This document shows, one piece after another, positions 17,348-26,109 of a stretch of DNA of 43,911 nt. The position numbers and the translations under genes were made by a program. The notes below the pieces were generated by a model that was given only the letters and a program-made list of their open reading frames with translations, had not been told where the DNA came from and did not search any database. Positions within the stretch are counted from its first letter, which is position 1; the number at the start of each line of letters is the position of its first letter. The stretch is from Actinophytocola sp. (GTDB lineage Bacteria > Actinomycetota > Actinomycetes > Mycobacteriales > Pseudonocardiaceae): the NCBI GenBank assembly GCA_009377395.1, contig WHUB01000032.1, positions 1 to 43,911 of the forward strand. Reading direction: 5' to 3'.

Positions 17348-17385
17348 CCGAGCCGGGGGCGTCCTGGGCGACACCCCCGACTCGG
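17348..17385. terminator. Hairpin downstream of iorB
   Basis: Arms CCGAG, CGGGGG and GTC (17348-17363) pair with GAC, CCCCCG and CTCGG (17370-17385) around a CTGGGC loop, with two symmetrical single-base mismatches. It lies 56 bp beyond the stop codon of iorB, which is transcribed on the minus strand, and 250 bp before the regulator promoter. A terminator is the likely role. Confidence 0.5.
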
Positions 17386-17440
17386 TCTGGCAAGGAGGAG
17401 AACGGACTCCAGCCGCCCCGCGCCCTCCGTGGCCGCGGGA

Positions 17441-19576
17441 TTAGAAACTGATCGGGAACCGCCACGGCTCGCTGCCGGTCGCCCGCCCGTAGGCGCTGGC
17501 GACCGCTGCGGCCGCCGCCGGGACGACCAGCTCACCGCCGCCGCCTATGCTGCCGGTCGGCGGCAGCAGCCGCATGCCGAACTGAAGCGGCGCGTGCCGC
17601 TGCCGTGGCCAGCGGAAGTCGGCGAAGCTCGTCTCCCGCACCCGGCCCGAGTCGATGTGGTTGCCCGCCTGCAGGATCGTGCCGATGCCGTCCATGACGC
17701 AGCCCGCGAACTGTGCCTCCAGCCCGCGAGGGTTCACCGGGATGCCGACGTCGGCGACGACGAACGCCTTGGTGACGCGTGGCGCGGCGGGTTTGGTCGC
17801 GTCGATCTCGACCAGGCAGCCCGCCCTGGCGTTGTACTCCTTGTGGAACCCGACACCCTGCGCCCAGCCCGTCGGCATGCTTCGGCCCCAGCCGCCCTCG
17901 TCGCGCAAGGTCCGCAGCACCGTCTTGGCTTGTTCCTCCCTGGCCAGCTCGATCCGCAGCGCCATGGGGTCCCGGTCGAGCCGGGTGGCCAGCCGGTCCA
18001 TCATCAGCTCCTCGGCGGCGCGGTTGTGGCCGGAGTACACCGACCGCCACGTCGCGGTGGGGAAGTCCAGCGGCACCTCGTTCAGCGCCTTGGTCTCCGC
18101 ACCGAGCGCGTACGGCGTCTCCTGGGTGATGGCGAAGAACGCCGAGCCGATGCTGGGATAGCCGCCGATCCCGATGCCGTCGATCACCGGGCTGTCGAGG
18201 AAGTCGAGCTGCACCGCCGAGCTGAGGTTCTGGAAGCTCACCATCTGTCCATTGAGGTAGGTGATGCGCATTCGGTGCATGCTGGCCGGACGCATCCGGC
18301 CGTGCCGGACGTCGTCCTCGCGGGTCCACATCAGCTTGACCGGCCGGCCGAGCGCCTGCGACACCTGTGCCGCCTCGACCGGCGCCTCCGAGCTGAGCCG
18401 GCGGCCGAACGACCCGCCGCCGCGCATCACGTGCACCGTCACGGCGTTCTTCGGCAGCCCGGTCGCGGACACGACCGCGCTTCTGGTGCTGTTGGGCACC
18501 TTGGTGGACGCCCAGACGACGGCCGAGTTCGGCCGGACGTCCGCGGTGGCGGAGTTGGTCTCCATCGGGGCGTGGTTGACGAAGGCGAACTCGAACCGGC
18601 CGTCGACGTGGTTGGACAGCAGCGGGAGGCTGGCGAACGGCGGGATGGCCTGCTGCAGCCGTTCGCTGACGGTGCTGTCGGAGACGGTGTCGACCGGCCC
18701 GGGACCCCAGCTCACCCGCAGCGCGTCGCGGCCCTTCATGGCCTCGTGGAAGGTGCGCGCGCTCACGGCGACGCCGGTGGGGATGGTCGTCACCGCGATC
18801 ACGCCGGGCATCGCCTGCGCCGCCGAGGCGTCGACGGACCTGACGGTGCCGCTGATGGTCGGCGGCCGCGCGACGACGGTGGGCAGCGCTCCAGGCACGG
18901 CGACGTCGAGCGAGAACGTGGTGGCGCCGGTGACGATGGCGCGGCCTTCCCGCTGCGGCGCCGGGGTGCCGATCACGGTGTGTCGGCTCGCCGGTTTCGG
19001 GGTGGCGGGCACGTCGGGGCGGGTGACGCCCGCCGCGTCGGCGGCGAGCGAGCCGTAGCTCGCGCTCCGGCCGTCCGGGGCGTGCACGGCGGTGTCGTGG
19101 GTGGTCAGCGTCGCGGCGGGCAGGCCCCACCGGCGCGCGGCCGCGGTGACGAGCCGGGCGCGGGCCTGCGCCCCCAGCTCCCGCACCGGGGTGTACGCGT
19201 TGCGCATCGAGACGGAGCCACCGACCGACTGCCCCGGCAGGTCGGCGGCGTCGGCGAGCACGGTGTCGACGTCGCCGAGCCTGGCGTCGAGCTCCTCGGC
19301 GACGAGCATCCCGAGCGCGGTGCTGATGCCCTGGCCGACGTCGGCCTTGGGAGACTCGAACACGATCCGGTTGGCGCTGGTCACCCGCAGCACGTAGGTG
19401 GTGCCGAGGTTGGTGTCGGTCGTGGGTTCGCCCGTGGCGGTGGTGCCCTTCGCCGCCATGGCAGGGGTGTCGGCCGTGAGGTCGATGCCGAGCCGGGCGG
19501 CGACGGTCAGCGTCGGCGCGGCGACCAGGAAGGTGATGAAGCGGCGGCGGTCGAGGGTGTTCCGTTCACTGGTCAC
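17441..19576 (-). CDS. iorB: Molybdopterin-binding subunit, isoquinoline 1-oxidoreductase beta-like
   Basis: This is the catalytic subunit (711 aa) of a molybdenum hydroxylase of the xanthine dehydrogenase family, in the membrane/periplasm-type IorB branch. An N-terminal twin-arginine signal is visible ([22 protein letters not shown]), indicating export of the folded heterodimer. Typical segments are [35 protein letters not shown], the TREDD motif and the late [20 protein letters not shown], where the Glu near residue 683 matches the catalytic glutamate of the family. The substrate may be an N-heteroaromatic compound or an aldehyde; it cannot be told. GTG 19576 overlaps the iorA stop (GTGA), so the subunits are coupled. 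No Mo-insertion chaperone or cytochrome partner is in the window. Confidence 0.9.
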   Translation of the reverse strand: MTSERNTLDRRRFITFLVAAPTLTVAARLGIDLTADTPAMAAKGTTATGEPTTDTNLGTTYVLRVTSANRIVFESPKADVGQGISTALGMLVAEELDARLGDVDTVLADAADLPGQSVGGSVSMRNAYTPVRELGAQARARLVTAAARRWGLPAATLTTHDTAVHAPDGRSASYGSLAADAAGVTRPDVPATPKPASRHTVIGTPAPQREGRAIVTGATTFSLDVAVPGALPTVVARPPTISGTVRSVDASAAQAMPGVIAVTTIPTGVAVSARTFHEAMKGRDALRVSWGPGPVDTVSDSTVSERLQQAIPPFASLPLLSNHVDGRFEFAFVNHAPMETNSATADVRPNSAVVWASTKVPNSTRSAVVSATGLPKNAVTVHVMRGGGSFGRRLSSEAPVEAAQVSQALGRPVKLMWTREDDVRHGRMRPASMHRMRITYLNGQMVSFQNLSSAVQLDFLDSPVIDGIGIGGYPSIGSAFFAITQETPYALGAETKALNEVPLDFPTATWRSVYSGHNRAAEELMMDRLATRLDRDPMALRIELAREEQAKTVLRTLRDEGGWGRSMPTGWAQGVGFHKEYNARAGCLVEIDATKPAAPRVTKAFVVADVGIPVNPRGLEAQFAGCVMDGIGTILQAGNHIDSGRVRETSFADFRWPRQRHAPLQFGMRLLPPTGSIGGGGELVVPAAAAAVASAYGRATGSEPWRFPISF

Positions 19577-20025
19577 GATGCCGCTGCCTTCTTGATCGCG
19601 CTGCGGATGCGGCAGTAGGTGCCGCAGCGGCAGACGTTCTGGATCGCGTCGATCTCGGCGTCGCTGGGACGACTGGTGCGCTTGAGCAGCGCGGCGGCGG
19701 CCATGATCTGGCCCGGCTGGCAGTAGCCGCACTGCGGCACGTCCTCGTCGAGCCACGCCTGCTGCACCGGGTGCAGCGTCCCGCCTGACGCGAGGCCTTC
19801 GATGGTGGTCACCTGCTTGTTGGCGCAGTCGGAGATCGGGACCACGCAGGGCTGGATCTCGGCGCCGTTGAGATGGCTGGTGCAGGCTCGGCAGGCGCCG
19901 ATCCCGCAGCCGTACTTGGGCCCGGTGATCCCGAGCAGGTCCCGCAACACCCAGAGCAGGGGCATGTCGGCAGGCGCGTCGACGCTGACGCGCTTGCCGT
20001 TGACCGAAAGAGTGTAGGTCGGCAC
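19573..20025 (-). CDS. iorA: [2Fe-2S] electron-transfer subunit, isoquinoline 1-oxidoreductase alpha-like
   Basis: The 150-residue protein carries two [2Fe-2S] clusters that pass electrons from the molybdenum site. The plant-ferredoxin type cluster uses Cys40, Cys45, Cys48 ([12 protein letters not shown]) and Cys60. The helical cluster uses Cys99, Cys102 ([10 protein letters not shown]) and Cys132, Cys134 ([10 protein letters not shown]). It has no export signal, so it would be carried out with the Tat-tagged IorB partner. The GTG start at 20023-20025 is preceded by GAGGA with a suitable gap. Its promoter region holds several TACGTA-type repeats shared with the STAND/LuxR promoter, which makes that regulator the best candidate controller. 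Confidence 0.95.
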   Translation of the reverse strand: MPTYTLSVNGKRVSVDAPADMPLLWVLRDLLGITGPKYGCGIGACRACTSHLNGAEIQPCVVPISDCANKQVTTIEGLASGGTLHPVQQAWLDEDVPQCGYCQPGQIMAAAALLKRTSRPSDAEIDAIQNVCRCGTYCRIRSAIKKAAAS

Positions 20026-20093
20026 GTTCTCGCACTTCCTCGACGTCGTTTGATTGGTTTTTGGCGCAGTTTTTCGCCGGGCACGCGAATTGA

Positions 20094-20136
20094 TTACGTG
20101 GTCCTACGTAGTCGGGTACGTAAGAACACGTACGTG
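20094..20136. promoter_or_regulatory. Shared regulatory box B cluster, copies 2-5
   Basis: Four TACGT cores occur in 43 bp (TACGTG 20095, TACGTA 20105, TACGTA 20117, TACGTG 20131). TACGTAGTCGGGTACG at 20105-20120 matches the copy upstream of the STAND/LuxR gene in 15 of 16 positions. TTACGTGGTCCT at 20094-20105 is repeated exactly at 24238-24249 behind the conservon. The cluster lies 70-110 bp upstream of iorA and about 330 bp upstream of the sensor kinase gene, so it may serve both directions. Confidence 0.7.
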
Positions 20137-20189
20137 GGCACTTGTCACCCTCGGAAGAATGGTTTCTCGGGGCCCTGAAAGCGACACTC

Positions 20190-20216
20190 TATGGACGGAT
20201 ATCGGTGCGGTCCATA
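20190..20216. promoter_or_regulatory. Inverted repeat in the iorA/conservon intergenic region
   Basis: TATGGAC (20190-20196) and GTCCATA (20210-20216) are perfect 7-bp arms around a 13-bp spacer. This is immediately before box A copy 2. It could be an operator or part of the same regulatory module. The full 442-bp gap 20026-20467 holds only regulatory sequence as far as I can see. Confidence 0.4.
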
Positions 20217-20217
20217 C

Positions 20218-20232
20218 GCTGTTCGGCGTATT
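20218..20232 (+). promoter_or_regulatory. Shared regulatory box A, copy 2 and degenerate copy 3
   Basis: GCTGTTCGGCGTATT is an exact match to box A upstream of the STAND/LuxR gene, now facing the conservon. About 100 bp further on, GTTCGGCGTAA (20320-20330) repeats its core and stands 16 bp upstream of the -35 of the sensor kinase promoter. Confidence 0.7.
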
Positions 20233-20346
20233 TTATGGCAGGCATATCCGCAGGTGAGAGCGCGTGACTGAGCGGTCGCGGAATGTGTTATGGGTGCCAA
20301 TAGTGGCTGCGGCAGGTCCGTTCGGCGTAACTTTTCACTCGAATTG

Positions 20347-20375
20347 TTGACGGCGGCAATGGGCAGTCGTAGCGT
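20347..20375 (+). promoter_or_regulatory. Promoter of the conservon
   Basis: TTGACG (20347-20352) and TAGCGT (20370-20375) are separated by 17 bp, a good sigma-70-type match for an actinobacterium. Transcription would start near 20382, leaving a leader of about 86 nt before ATG 20468. Confidence 0.65.
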
Positions 20376-20467
20376 CACCGCTCGCGAATGTCATGAGAAA
20401 ACCGGGCGGTGCCGATCGAATGGTGCCGTTGTGCTCCTCGCGGAATTAAGAATCTGGACGGCTCACG

Positions 20468-22801
20468 ATGGTCCGAACGTTTTCCAGCACTGGCTCAGGC
20501 TCGATCAAGGCCAGGGTGCTCGCGATCGCGCTGATCCCGAGCATCGCGCTGCTCATCGTCGGTGCGGCGGTGTCCGGCTACCTGGTCGACAAGGGGTTGC
20601 AGGCCAAGGAGTTCGCCGAGGACGTCAGGGCATCGGTCGGGCCGACAGCGCGGTTCGTCGTCGAGCTGCAGGAGGAGCGCAGGCTCTCCGTGCTGCTGCT
20701 CACCACGGGCACCGTCGACCAGGGCGAGCTGCAACGGCAGCGTCGCGAGGTCGACATCGCGCTCGACGAGGTCTACACGGTGGGGCAGCGGCTGGCCGTG
20801 CACGGCCGAGACAGCGTGCGCGCCGCGTTCGACGACCTCGCTCAGGACGCGCAGGGCCTGCCGGAGCTGCGCAAGCAGGTGCAGGCCCGCAACGTCGCGC
20901 CGCTCGACGTCTACGAGTTCTACGGCGGGCTCGCCGAGGACGTCGGTGGCGGCATCCAGGGCATGGCCCGGTCGGCGAGCGACGCCGAGGTCGCCTTCGA
21001 ACAGATGATCAGCTACGACCTGTTCCGGTCGGTCGAGGCGCAGTCCCGCTCGCACGTGCTGGTCGGCCTGGCGATGTCGCGGGGTCTCGACTCGACGGCC
21101 TACCACGAGCTCGCCCACCAGATGGGCACCTACCACGAGATCATCGAGACCATCCTGCCGCGCATGACCGCCGCCGAGCAGGCGCGATACGCCGCGATGC
21201 AGGAGACCCCGGCGTGGGAGACGCTCACCGGCGGCGACGCCGAGATCATGGCCAAGGGGCCGGGCAAGCACCGGCCGACGTTCGACGTGGCGGCATGGGA
21301 GAACGCCGCCCGCACGATGTCCACCGGACTGCTCGCGCTCTACCAGTCGCACTCGTCGTACGCCGCCGACATCGGCGCGGCCAGCGGCAACCAGAGCGTG
21401 CTGATGTCGATCCTCGCCGGTGCCGGGATCCTGGCCGTCGCGATCGGCGCGATGGTGGTCGCGCTGCGGCTGTCCCGCACGCTGATCAACCGGCTCGTCC
21501 GGCTGCGGCAGGAGACGCTCGATCTGTCCGACCGGGAGCTGCCGAACATCGTGGAGCGGCTGCGGCAGGGCGACCGGGTCGACATCGAGTACCAGATCCC
21601 GTGGCTCGACCATGGCAGCGACGAGATCGGACAGGTCGCCAGCGCGTTCAACAAGGCCCAGCAGACCGCGATCGCGGCCGCCGTGCAGGAGGCGGAGACG
21701 CGCAAGGGCGTCGGGTCGGTGTTCCTCAACATCGCCCACCGCACCCAGGTGATCGTGCACCGCCAGCTCAAGGTGCTCGACTCGGTCGAGCGCTCCGAGG
21801 ACGACCCGGACCAGCTGCAGCTGCTGTTCCAGCTCGACCACCTCGCCACCCGCAGCAGGCGCAACGCGGAGAACCTGATCATCCTCGGCGGCGAGCAGCC
21901 CGGCAGGCAGTGGCGCAATCCGGTGTCGCTGCGGGAGGTCGTGCGCAGTGCGGTCGCCGAGACGGAGTACTACACCCGGGTCGGGTCGGTGTCCATTCCG
22001 GACACATTGATGGACGGCAAGGTCGTCGCCGACCTGGCGCACCTGCTCGCCGAGCTGATCGACAACGCGACCGCGTTCTCCCCGCCGCAGGCCAGGGTCG
22101 AGGTGCGCGGCAACGCGGTCGGGCGTGGCGTGGTGATCGAGGTCGAGGACCAGGGCCTCGGCATGGAGCAGGAACAGCTCGACAAGCTCAACACGATGCT
22201 GCGCAAGCCGCCCGACTTCAGCGTGATGGCGCTGTCGACCGAGTCGCGGGTGGGTCTGTTCGTGGTGGCGCGGCTGGCGGCGCGGCACGGCATCAAGATC
22301 ACGCTGCGGGAGTCGATCTACGGCGGCACGACGGCGATCGTGCTGGTGCCGACCGAGCTGATCGCGCAGGAGTCCACCCCGCACGAGCCGCCGTCACAGC
22401 AGCAGACCGTGCTCTCCATCGGCGGCCCGGTCGAGCCACCCGGCGAGCCGCACCACGAGGGCACACTGTCCGAACCGGACAACGAGCTGCCCGGGGCCGC
22501 CCAGGCGCCCGCGATCGGCTCCTCCTGGCGAACGGTCACCTTCGACAAGCCGGACGACCAGACCGCACCGCCACCGGCACGCACGGCGCCCGCCGAACCC
22601 GGCGGCAGGCCGCCGCTGCCGCGCAGGCAACGGCAGGCGAACCTGGCGCCGCAGCTCGCCGCCGACGAGCGGGGCGCGAGCGAGTCCGACAACGACGACG
22701 ACCTGATGGACGCGGAACGCACGCGCACCGTCATGGCCGCGCTCCAGCAGGGCAACCTCCGGGGCCGGGCAGCGAAAGTCAGCCTTAACGGGCACAAGTG
22801 A
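20468..22801 (+). CDS. Conservon sensor histidine kinase with NIT domain (CvnA-like)
   Basis: This is the membrane sensor of a Cvn-type signalling system, 777 residues. A first membrane helix (residues 16-38, [21 protein letters not shown]) is followed by an extracellular nitrate/nitrite-sensing (NIT) type domain rich in helices (about 50-310), a second helix near 312-334 and a HAMP-like linker. The dimerisation segment contains [14 protein letters not shown] near residue 423 in place of a classical H-box. The ATPase domain has the N-box [13 protein letters not shown] (about 525-538) and VEDQGLGME. The last 130 residues are Pro/Glu-rich and disordered. In Streptomyces such kinases act with roadblock, DUF742 and GTPase partners encoded downstream; that set is complete here. 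Confidence 0.93.
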   Translation: MVRTFSSTGSGSIKARVLAIALIPSIALLIVGAAVSGYLVDKGLQAKEFAEDVRASVGPTARFVVELQEERRLSVLLLTTGTVDQGELQRQRREVDIALDEVYTVGQRLAVHGRDSVRAAFDDLAQDAQGLPELRKQVQARNVAPLDVYEFYGGLAEDVGGGIQGMARSASDAEVAFEQMISYDLFRSVEAQSRSHVLVGLAMSRGLDSTAYHELAHQMGTYHEIIETILPRMTAAEQARYAAMQETPAWETLTGGDAEIMAKGPGKHRPTFDVAAWENAARTMSTGLLALYQSHSSYAADIGAASGNQSVLMSILAGAGILAVAIGAMVVALRLSRTLINRLVRLRQETLDLSDRELPNIVERLRQGDRVDIEYQIPWLDHGSDEIGQVASAFNKAQQTAIAAAVQEAETRKGVGSVFLNIAHRTQVIVHRQLKVLDSVERSEDDPDQLQLLFQLDHLATRSRRNAENLIILGGEQPGRQWRNPVSLREVVRSAVAETEYYTRVGSVSIPDTLMDGKVVADLAHLLAELIDNATAFSPPQARVEVRGNAVGRGVVIEVEDQGLGMEQEQLDKLNTMLRKPPDFSVMALSTESRVGLFVVARLAARHGIKITLRESIYGGTTAIVLVPTELIAQESTPHEPPSQQQTVLSIGGPVEPPGEPHHEGTLSEPDNELPGAAQAPAIGSSWRTVTFDKPDDQTAPPPARTAPAEPGGRPPLPRRQRQANLAPQLAADERGASESDNDDDLMDAERTRTVMAALQQGNLRGRAAKVSLNGHK

Positions 22802-22814
22802 AAGAGGTGAACAC

Positions 22815-23243
22815 ATGACGGTCACACCGCGGTCAGCCGATCTCGACTGGCTGCTCGACGACCTGATCGAGCGCGTCGTCGACGTGGACCGGGCGGTCGT
22901 GCTCTCGGCGGACGGGCTGCTGATGGCTCGCTCGGAGGGCCTGTCGCGGCCCGACGCGGAGCACTTGTCCGCGGTCGCGTCGGCGTACCAGAGCCTGTCG
23001 CGCGGCACTGGGCGGCACTTCGGCTTCGGCGAGGTGCGACAGACGGTGGTCGAGATGGAGCACGGCTTCCTGCTCGTCATGGCCGCGGGGCGGGGGGCAT
23101 GTCTGGCGCTGTTCACGCAGGCCGGCGCCGATCTCGGGCTGGTGGCCTACGAGATGAACCTGCTCGTCAAACGGGTCGGCGCCGCGATCGCCGCGACGCC
23201 GCGCAAGCCCAAGGGTGAGCGGGTCAACGCGAAGGCGTCATGA
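22815..23243 (+). CDS. Roadblock/LC7 domain protein (CvnB-like)
   Basis: This 142-residue roadblock/LC7 protein is the second conservon component and probably acts as a regulator of the downstream GTPase, in the manner of MglB-like activators. The fold is visible in LDWLLDDLIERVVDVDRAVVLSADGLLMARSEGL, then AEHLSAVASAYQSLSRG and GFLLVMAAGRGACLALFTQAGADLGLVAYEMNLLVKRVG. A GAAAGAGGTG site precedes ATG 22815. It overlaps the DUF742 gene by four bases (ATGA at 23240-23243). Confidence 0.95.
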   Translation: MTVTPRSADLDWLLDDLIERVVDVDRAVVLSADGLLMARSEGLSRPDAEHLSAVASAYQSLSRGTGRHFGFGEVRQTVVEMEHGFLLVMAAGRGACLALFTQAGADLGLVAYEMNLLVKRVGAAIAATPRKPKGERVNAKAS

Positions 23244-23626
23244 GGACGCGGATGGCGGGCAGGGACGAGGTCTGGTTCGACGACGCGGCAGGCCCGCTGG
23301 TCCGGCCGTACGCGCTGACGCGCGGCCGGACGAAGGACAACCGGCACGGCCTCGACCTCGTCACGCTCGTCGTGTCGGTCCAGCCCGAGGTGCACCAGCG
23401 CCGCGTCGAGCCGGAGTACGCCGACGTGCTGTGGGTCTGCGAGCGCCCGCTGTCGGTGGCCGAGGTCGCCGCCAAGATCGACCTGCCGCTGTGTGTGGTG
23501 AAGGTGCTGCTCGCCGACCTCATCGACCGCAACTACGTCATCTACCGGACCGGCTGGCAGCCGATGCGCAACGCTCCGGACTTGAACACCATGCAGAAGG
23601 TTCTCGATGGAATCCGCAAGCTCTAG
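23240..23626 (+). CDS. DUF742 protein (CvnC-like)
   Basis: The third conservon component, 128 residues, has the DUF742 signature: an N-terminal VRPYALTRGRT, then LVTLVVSV and a winged-helix-like C-terminus (VAEVAAKIDLPLCVVKVLLADLIDRNYVIYR). DUF742 proteins may bind DNA or act as adaptors; this is not settled. It is coupled to the roadblock gene (ATGA) and overlaps the GTPase gene by 20 bases. Confidence 0.95.
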   Translation: MRTRMAGRDEVWFDDAAGPLVRPYALTRGRTKDNRHGLDLVTLVVSVQPEVHQRRVEPEYADVLWVCERPLSVAEVAAKIDLPLCVVKVLLADLIDRNYVIYRTGWQPMRNAPDLNTMQKVLDGIRKL

Positions 23627-24233
23627 ACCCGGCCCCGCTATCGACGCCGTCGCGGTGAAGGTGCTGATCTCCGGTGGGTTCGGCGTCGGCAAGACGACCC
23701 TGGTCGGCGCGGTCAGCGAGATCGTGCCGCTGCGCACCGAGGAACTGATCACCGAGCTGAGCGAAGGCGTCGACGATGTCAGCGGCATCGAGGACAAGTC
23801 GACCACCACGGTCGCGATGGACTTCGGCCGTATCACGATCAGCCCCGAGCTGGTGCTGTACCTGTTCGGCACGCCGGGCCAGGACCGGTTCTGGTTCATG
23901 TGGGACGAGCTGGCCCGAGGCGCGCTCGGCGCCATCGTGCTCGTCGACACCAGGCGGCTCGACGCGTGCTTCGCCGCGATCGACTACTTCGAACGTCGTG
24001 AGCTGCCGTTCGTCATCGGTGTGAACTGCTTCGACGGCAGCCAGCTCTACGACGTCGACGAGATTCGCGCCGCGCTCGACGTCGACCCGGTCATCCCAGT
24101 GGTGCTGTGCGACGCGCGCCAGCGGGAGTCGATCAAGGAGATACTGATCAAACTGATGGAGCACGTGATGGCGACCGCGCGACTCGCCGAGAGCGTTCCG
24201 GCGCAACAGGCCAGGTCAAGCGCGATTACGTAG
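23607..24233 (+). CDS. Conservon small GTPase (CvnD-like, ATP/GTP-binding)
   Basis: The fourth conservon gene encodes a Ras-like GTPase of 208 residues. The P-loop is GGFGVGKT at residues 23-30, the switch II region has FGTPGQDRFWFMW, and the G4 position reads NCFD where many Ras-like proteins have NKxD; this substitution is common in the Cvn branch. It is likely the switch protein of the complex and is probably regulated by the roadblock protein. ATG 23607 lies inside the DUF742 gene, giving tight coupling. The stop codon overlaps a TACGTA motif that resembles box B. Confidence 0.95.
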   Translation: MESASSRPGPAIDAVAVKVLISGGFGVGKTTLVGAVSEIVPLRTEELITELSEGVDDVSGIEDKSTTTVAMDFGRITISPELVLYLFGTPGQDRFWFMWDELARGALGAIVLVDTRRLDACFAAIDYFERRELPFVIGVNCFDGSQLYDVDEIRAALDVDPVIPVVLCDARQRESIKEILIKLMEHVMATARLAESVPAQQARSSAIT

Positions 24234-24250
24234 CCTGTTACGTGGTCCTC
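24224..24250. promoter_or_regulatory. Shared regulatory box B, copies behind the conservon
   Basis: TTACGTAG (24226-24233) overlaps the GTPase stop codon, and TTACGTGGTCCT at 24238-24249 is identical to 20094-20105. They sit about 80-100 bp before the Pro/Arg-rich membrane protein gene and may bring that gene under the same control as the conservon and oxidoreductase. Confidence 0.5.
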
Positions 24251-24325
24251 CTGGCGCAGGGGTTGCCAGCATCTTCCATACTGGTGGCACGGCTACCCCC
24301 GAGCCGGACCCCGAATCGAGCTGAC

Positions 24326-25156
24326 ATGGGCGAGATGAACTGGTTTTTCCTCTTGGTATTCGCGCTGGCCTGCGCTCCGGTGCTGGGCTGTCTCTGGTGG
24401 ATCGTGAACAGCAGGATCCGCGACAGACGGCGGGCGCGGATAGCCGAGCGCATGAGCACGACGTACACCAACCTGCCGGTGCAGAAGGTGCCAGGGCGAG
24501 AGGAAGAACGGGGGAAGAAGCGGGGTTCGCGGGGTGCCGAGAGAGCGGACGTGCCGGAGCCGCCGCCCGAACCGTCGGAACCGGCCGAACCGGAGCCGGT
24601 GCGCTGCGATCATCCCCGTGAGGTTGCTCACCACGACGGCCCCTGCGACTGCTGGGAAGACACCCAGGTGTTCGAGGTGCGGAACGGCATGCCCGCGGTG
24701 CCGGTCGTGCCCCGCAACGGACACCGGCACCCGGCGCCGCAGCCTGCGGCGGACCGCCCTCCCGCCGGTCCGCCGCCACGGCGGCCGGCCGGGGCGGCGC
24801 CGCCCCGGCGCACGGCGGAGTGGGATCCGCCCGAGCGTCAGCCGCAGCGGCCGGTGCACCGCAACGGCGTCGAGCGGCGGCCTGCCGAGCCGCAGCACAC
24901 GGCGGCACAGCGTCCACCGGCGCCGCGACCCGCCGCCGAGCGCCCGCCCGCCCAGCGGCCGCAGCGCCCGCCGGCACAGCGCAGAGAGCGCCATCCCGCC
25001 GAGCGTCACCCCGCCGAGCGGGGACGTCCGGCACAGCGCACCGCGGTGCGGCCACCGGCCGCGCAGCCGCAGTCCCCGCCGCAGGCCAACGGCTGGTCCC
25101 CGCCGACAGGGTCCGGCGAGTTCCCCCGCAACGGCAGGCACCGCCTCCCGGAGTGA
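24326..25156 (+). CDS. Membrane-anchored Pro/Arg-rich protein of unknown function
   Basis: I do not recognise this 276-residue protein. It has a single membrane helix near residues 5-25 (WFFLLVFALACAPVLGCLWWI), a basic stop-transfer segment, and a short Cys/His cluster with CDHPREVAHHDGPCDCWED that could bind a metal ion. Its last 150 residues consist almost entirely of Pro, Arg, Ala, Gln and His, in repeats such as PAQRPQRPPAQR and PAERHPAERG. The open frame extends upstream, but ATG 24326 or 24335 puts the membrane helix at the N-terminus. It follows the conservon in the same direction, so it could be a fifth component, or a separate gene under box B. Confidence 0.7.
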   Translation: MGEMNWFFLLVFALACAPVLGCLWWIVNSRIRDRRRARIAERMSTTYTNLPVQKVPGREEERGKKRGSRGAERADVPEPPPEPSEPAEPEPVRCDHPREVAHHDGPCDCWEDTQVFEVRNGMPAVPVVPRNGHRHPAPQPAADRPPAGPPPRRPAGAAPPRRTAEWDPPERQPQRPVHRNGVERRPAEPQHTAAQRPPAPRPAAERPPAQRPQRPPAQRRERHPAERHPAERGRPAQRTAVRPPAAQPQSPPQANGWSPPTGSGEFPRNGRHRLPE

Positions 25157-25170
25157 GCTGACAGCGTCGT

Positions 25171-25176
25171 TACGCT
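25171..25176 (+). promoter_or_regulatory. -10 hexamer of a leaderless promoter for truB
   Basis: TACGCT ends 6 nt before GTG 25183 and no Shine-Dalgarno sequence is present. A matching -35 is not evident. Confidence 0.45.
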
Positions 25177-25182
25177 GCACGG

Positions 25183-26076
25183 GTGTCCCGCACCCCGCCA
25201 CCACCCGGCCTGGTGATTGTCGACAAGCCAGGCGGAATGACCTCGCACGACGTCGTCGCGCGCATGCGCCGGATCATGGGCACCCGCAAGATCGGCCACG
25301 CGGGCACGCTCGACCCGATGGCGACCGGCGTGCTGGTGATCGGCGTCGAGCGCGCCACGAAGCTGCTCGGACACCTCGCGCTCGACCGCAAGAGCTATCT
25401 CGCCACCATCACCCTCGGTGTGGCGACCACCACCGACGACGCCGAGGGTGAGCCGCTGACCGAGGCGGCTCCCGCCGCGCTCGCCGCGGTCACCGAGGCC
25501 GGCATCGACACCGCGATCGCCGAGCTGACCGGCGAGATCCAGCAGGTGCCCAGCGCGGTGAGCGCGGTCAAGGTCGACGGCGAGCGCGCCTACGCGAAGG
25601 TGCGCGCGGGCGAGAAGGTGGAGCTGGCCGCCCGGCCGGTCACGGTGCACCGGTTCGACCGGCTCGCGCTGCGCACCGAGCCACGGCTCGAGATCGACGC
25701 GCTCGTCGACTGCTCGTCCGGCACCTACGTGCGGGCGCTCGCGCGCGATCTGGGCGCCGCACTGGGCGTCGGTGGGCATCTCACCGCGCTGCGGCGCACC
25801 GAGGTCGGCCCCTTCGGCCTGGCCACGGCTCGCACGCTGGAGCGACTGGAACAGGACTCGGCGCTCTCGCTCAGCCTCGACGAGGCGGTGACCACGGCGT
25901 TCGCCAGCCACGCCGTCGACGCCGCCACCGCACGGGCGGTGCGCTACGGCCAGCGGATCCCGGCCGCCGGCATCGGAGGCAGCTACGGCATCGTTGACGC
26001 CGAGGGCCGCGCGCTGGCGATCGCCACCGACCAGGGCGGGCACGCGAAGTACCTGGTCGTGCTCGCACCAGCCTGA
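25183..26076 (+). CDS. truB: tRNA pseudouridine-55 synthase
   Basis: TruB converts U55 of the tRNA T-loop to pseudouridine. The 297-residue protein has the catalytic motif GHAGTLDPMATGVL with Asp44, the opening GLVIVDKPGGMTSHDVV, and further family motifs such as LTGEIQQVPSAVSAVKVDGERAY and CSSGTYVRALARDLG. A short PUA-like end follows (DAATARAVRYGQRIPA). The GTG start fits the leaderless promoter at 25171-25176. It resumes the conserved translation-linked gene order after the 13-kb accessory block. Confidence 0.97.
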   Translation: MSRTPPPPGLVIVDKPGGMTSHDVVARMRRIMGTRKIGHAGTLDPMATGVLVIGVERATKLLGHLALDRKSYLATITLGVATTTDDAEGEPLTEAAPAALAAVTEAGIDTAIAELTGEIQQVPSAVSAVKVDGERAYAKVRAGEKVELAARPVTVHRFDRLALRTEPRLEIDALVDCSSGTYVRALARDLGAALGVGGHLTALRRTEVGPFGLATARTLERLEQDSALSLSLDEAVTTAFASHAVDAATARAVRYGQRIPAAGIGGSYGIVDAEGRALAIATDQGGHAKYLVVLAPA

Positions 26077-26097
26077 ACCGGGCGCCGTTCCAGCCGT

Positions 26098-26103
26098 TAC
26101 GCT
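26098..26103 (+). promoter_or_regulatory. -10 hexamer of a leaderless promoter for ribF
   Basis: TACGCT again ends exactly 6 nt before the GTG start at 26110, the same arrangement as for truB. Confidence 0.45.
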
Positions 26104-26109
26104 CTGCGT

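Noticed and set aside
17244..17444. Small plus-strand frame of 66 codons with a hydrophobic N-terminus in the regulator/iorB gap
   Set aside because: There is no ribosome binding site or -10 at a leaderless distance, its second half contains the iorB hairpin, and its end overlaps iorB. A chance frame in GC-rich DNA is more likely.
17441..20035. A single 864-codon minus-strand frame covering both iorB and the iorA region
   Set aside because: The part upstream of 19576 reads as Arg-rich nonsense opposite in frame to iorA, whose eight cluster cysteines are clear in another frame. The Tat signal fixes the iorB start.
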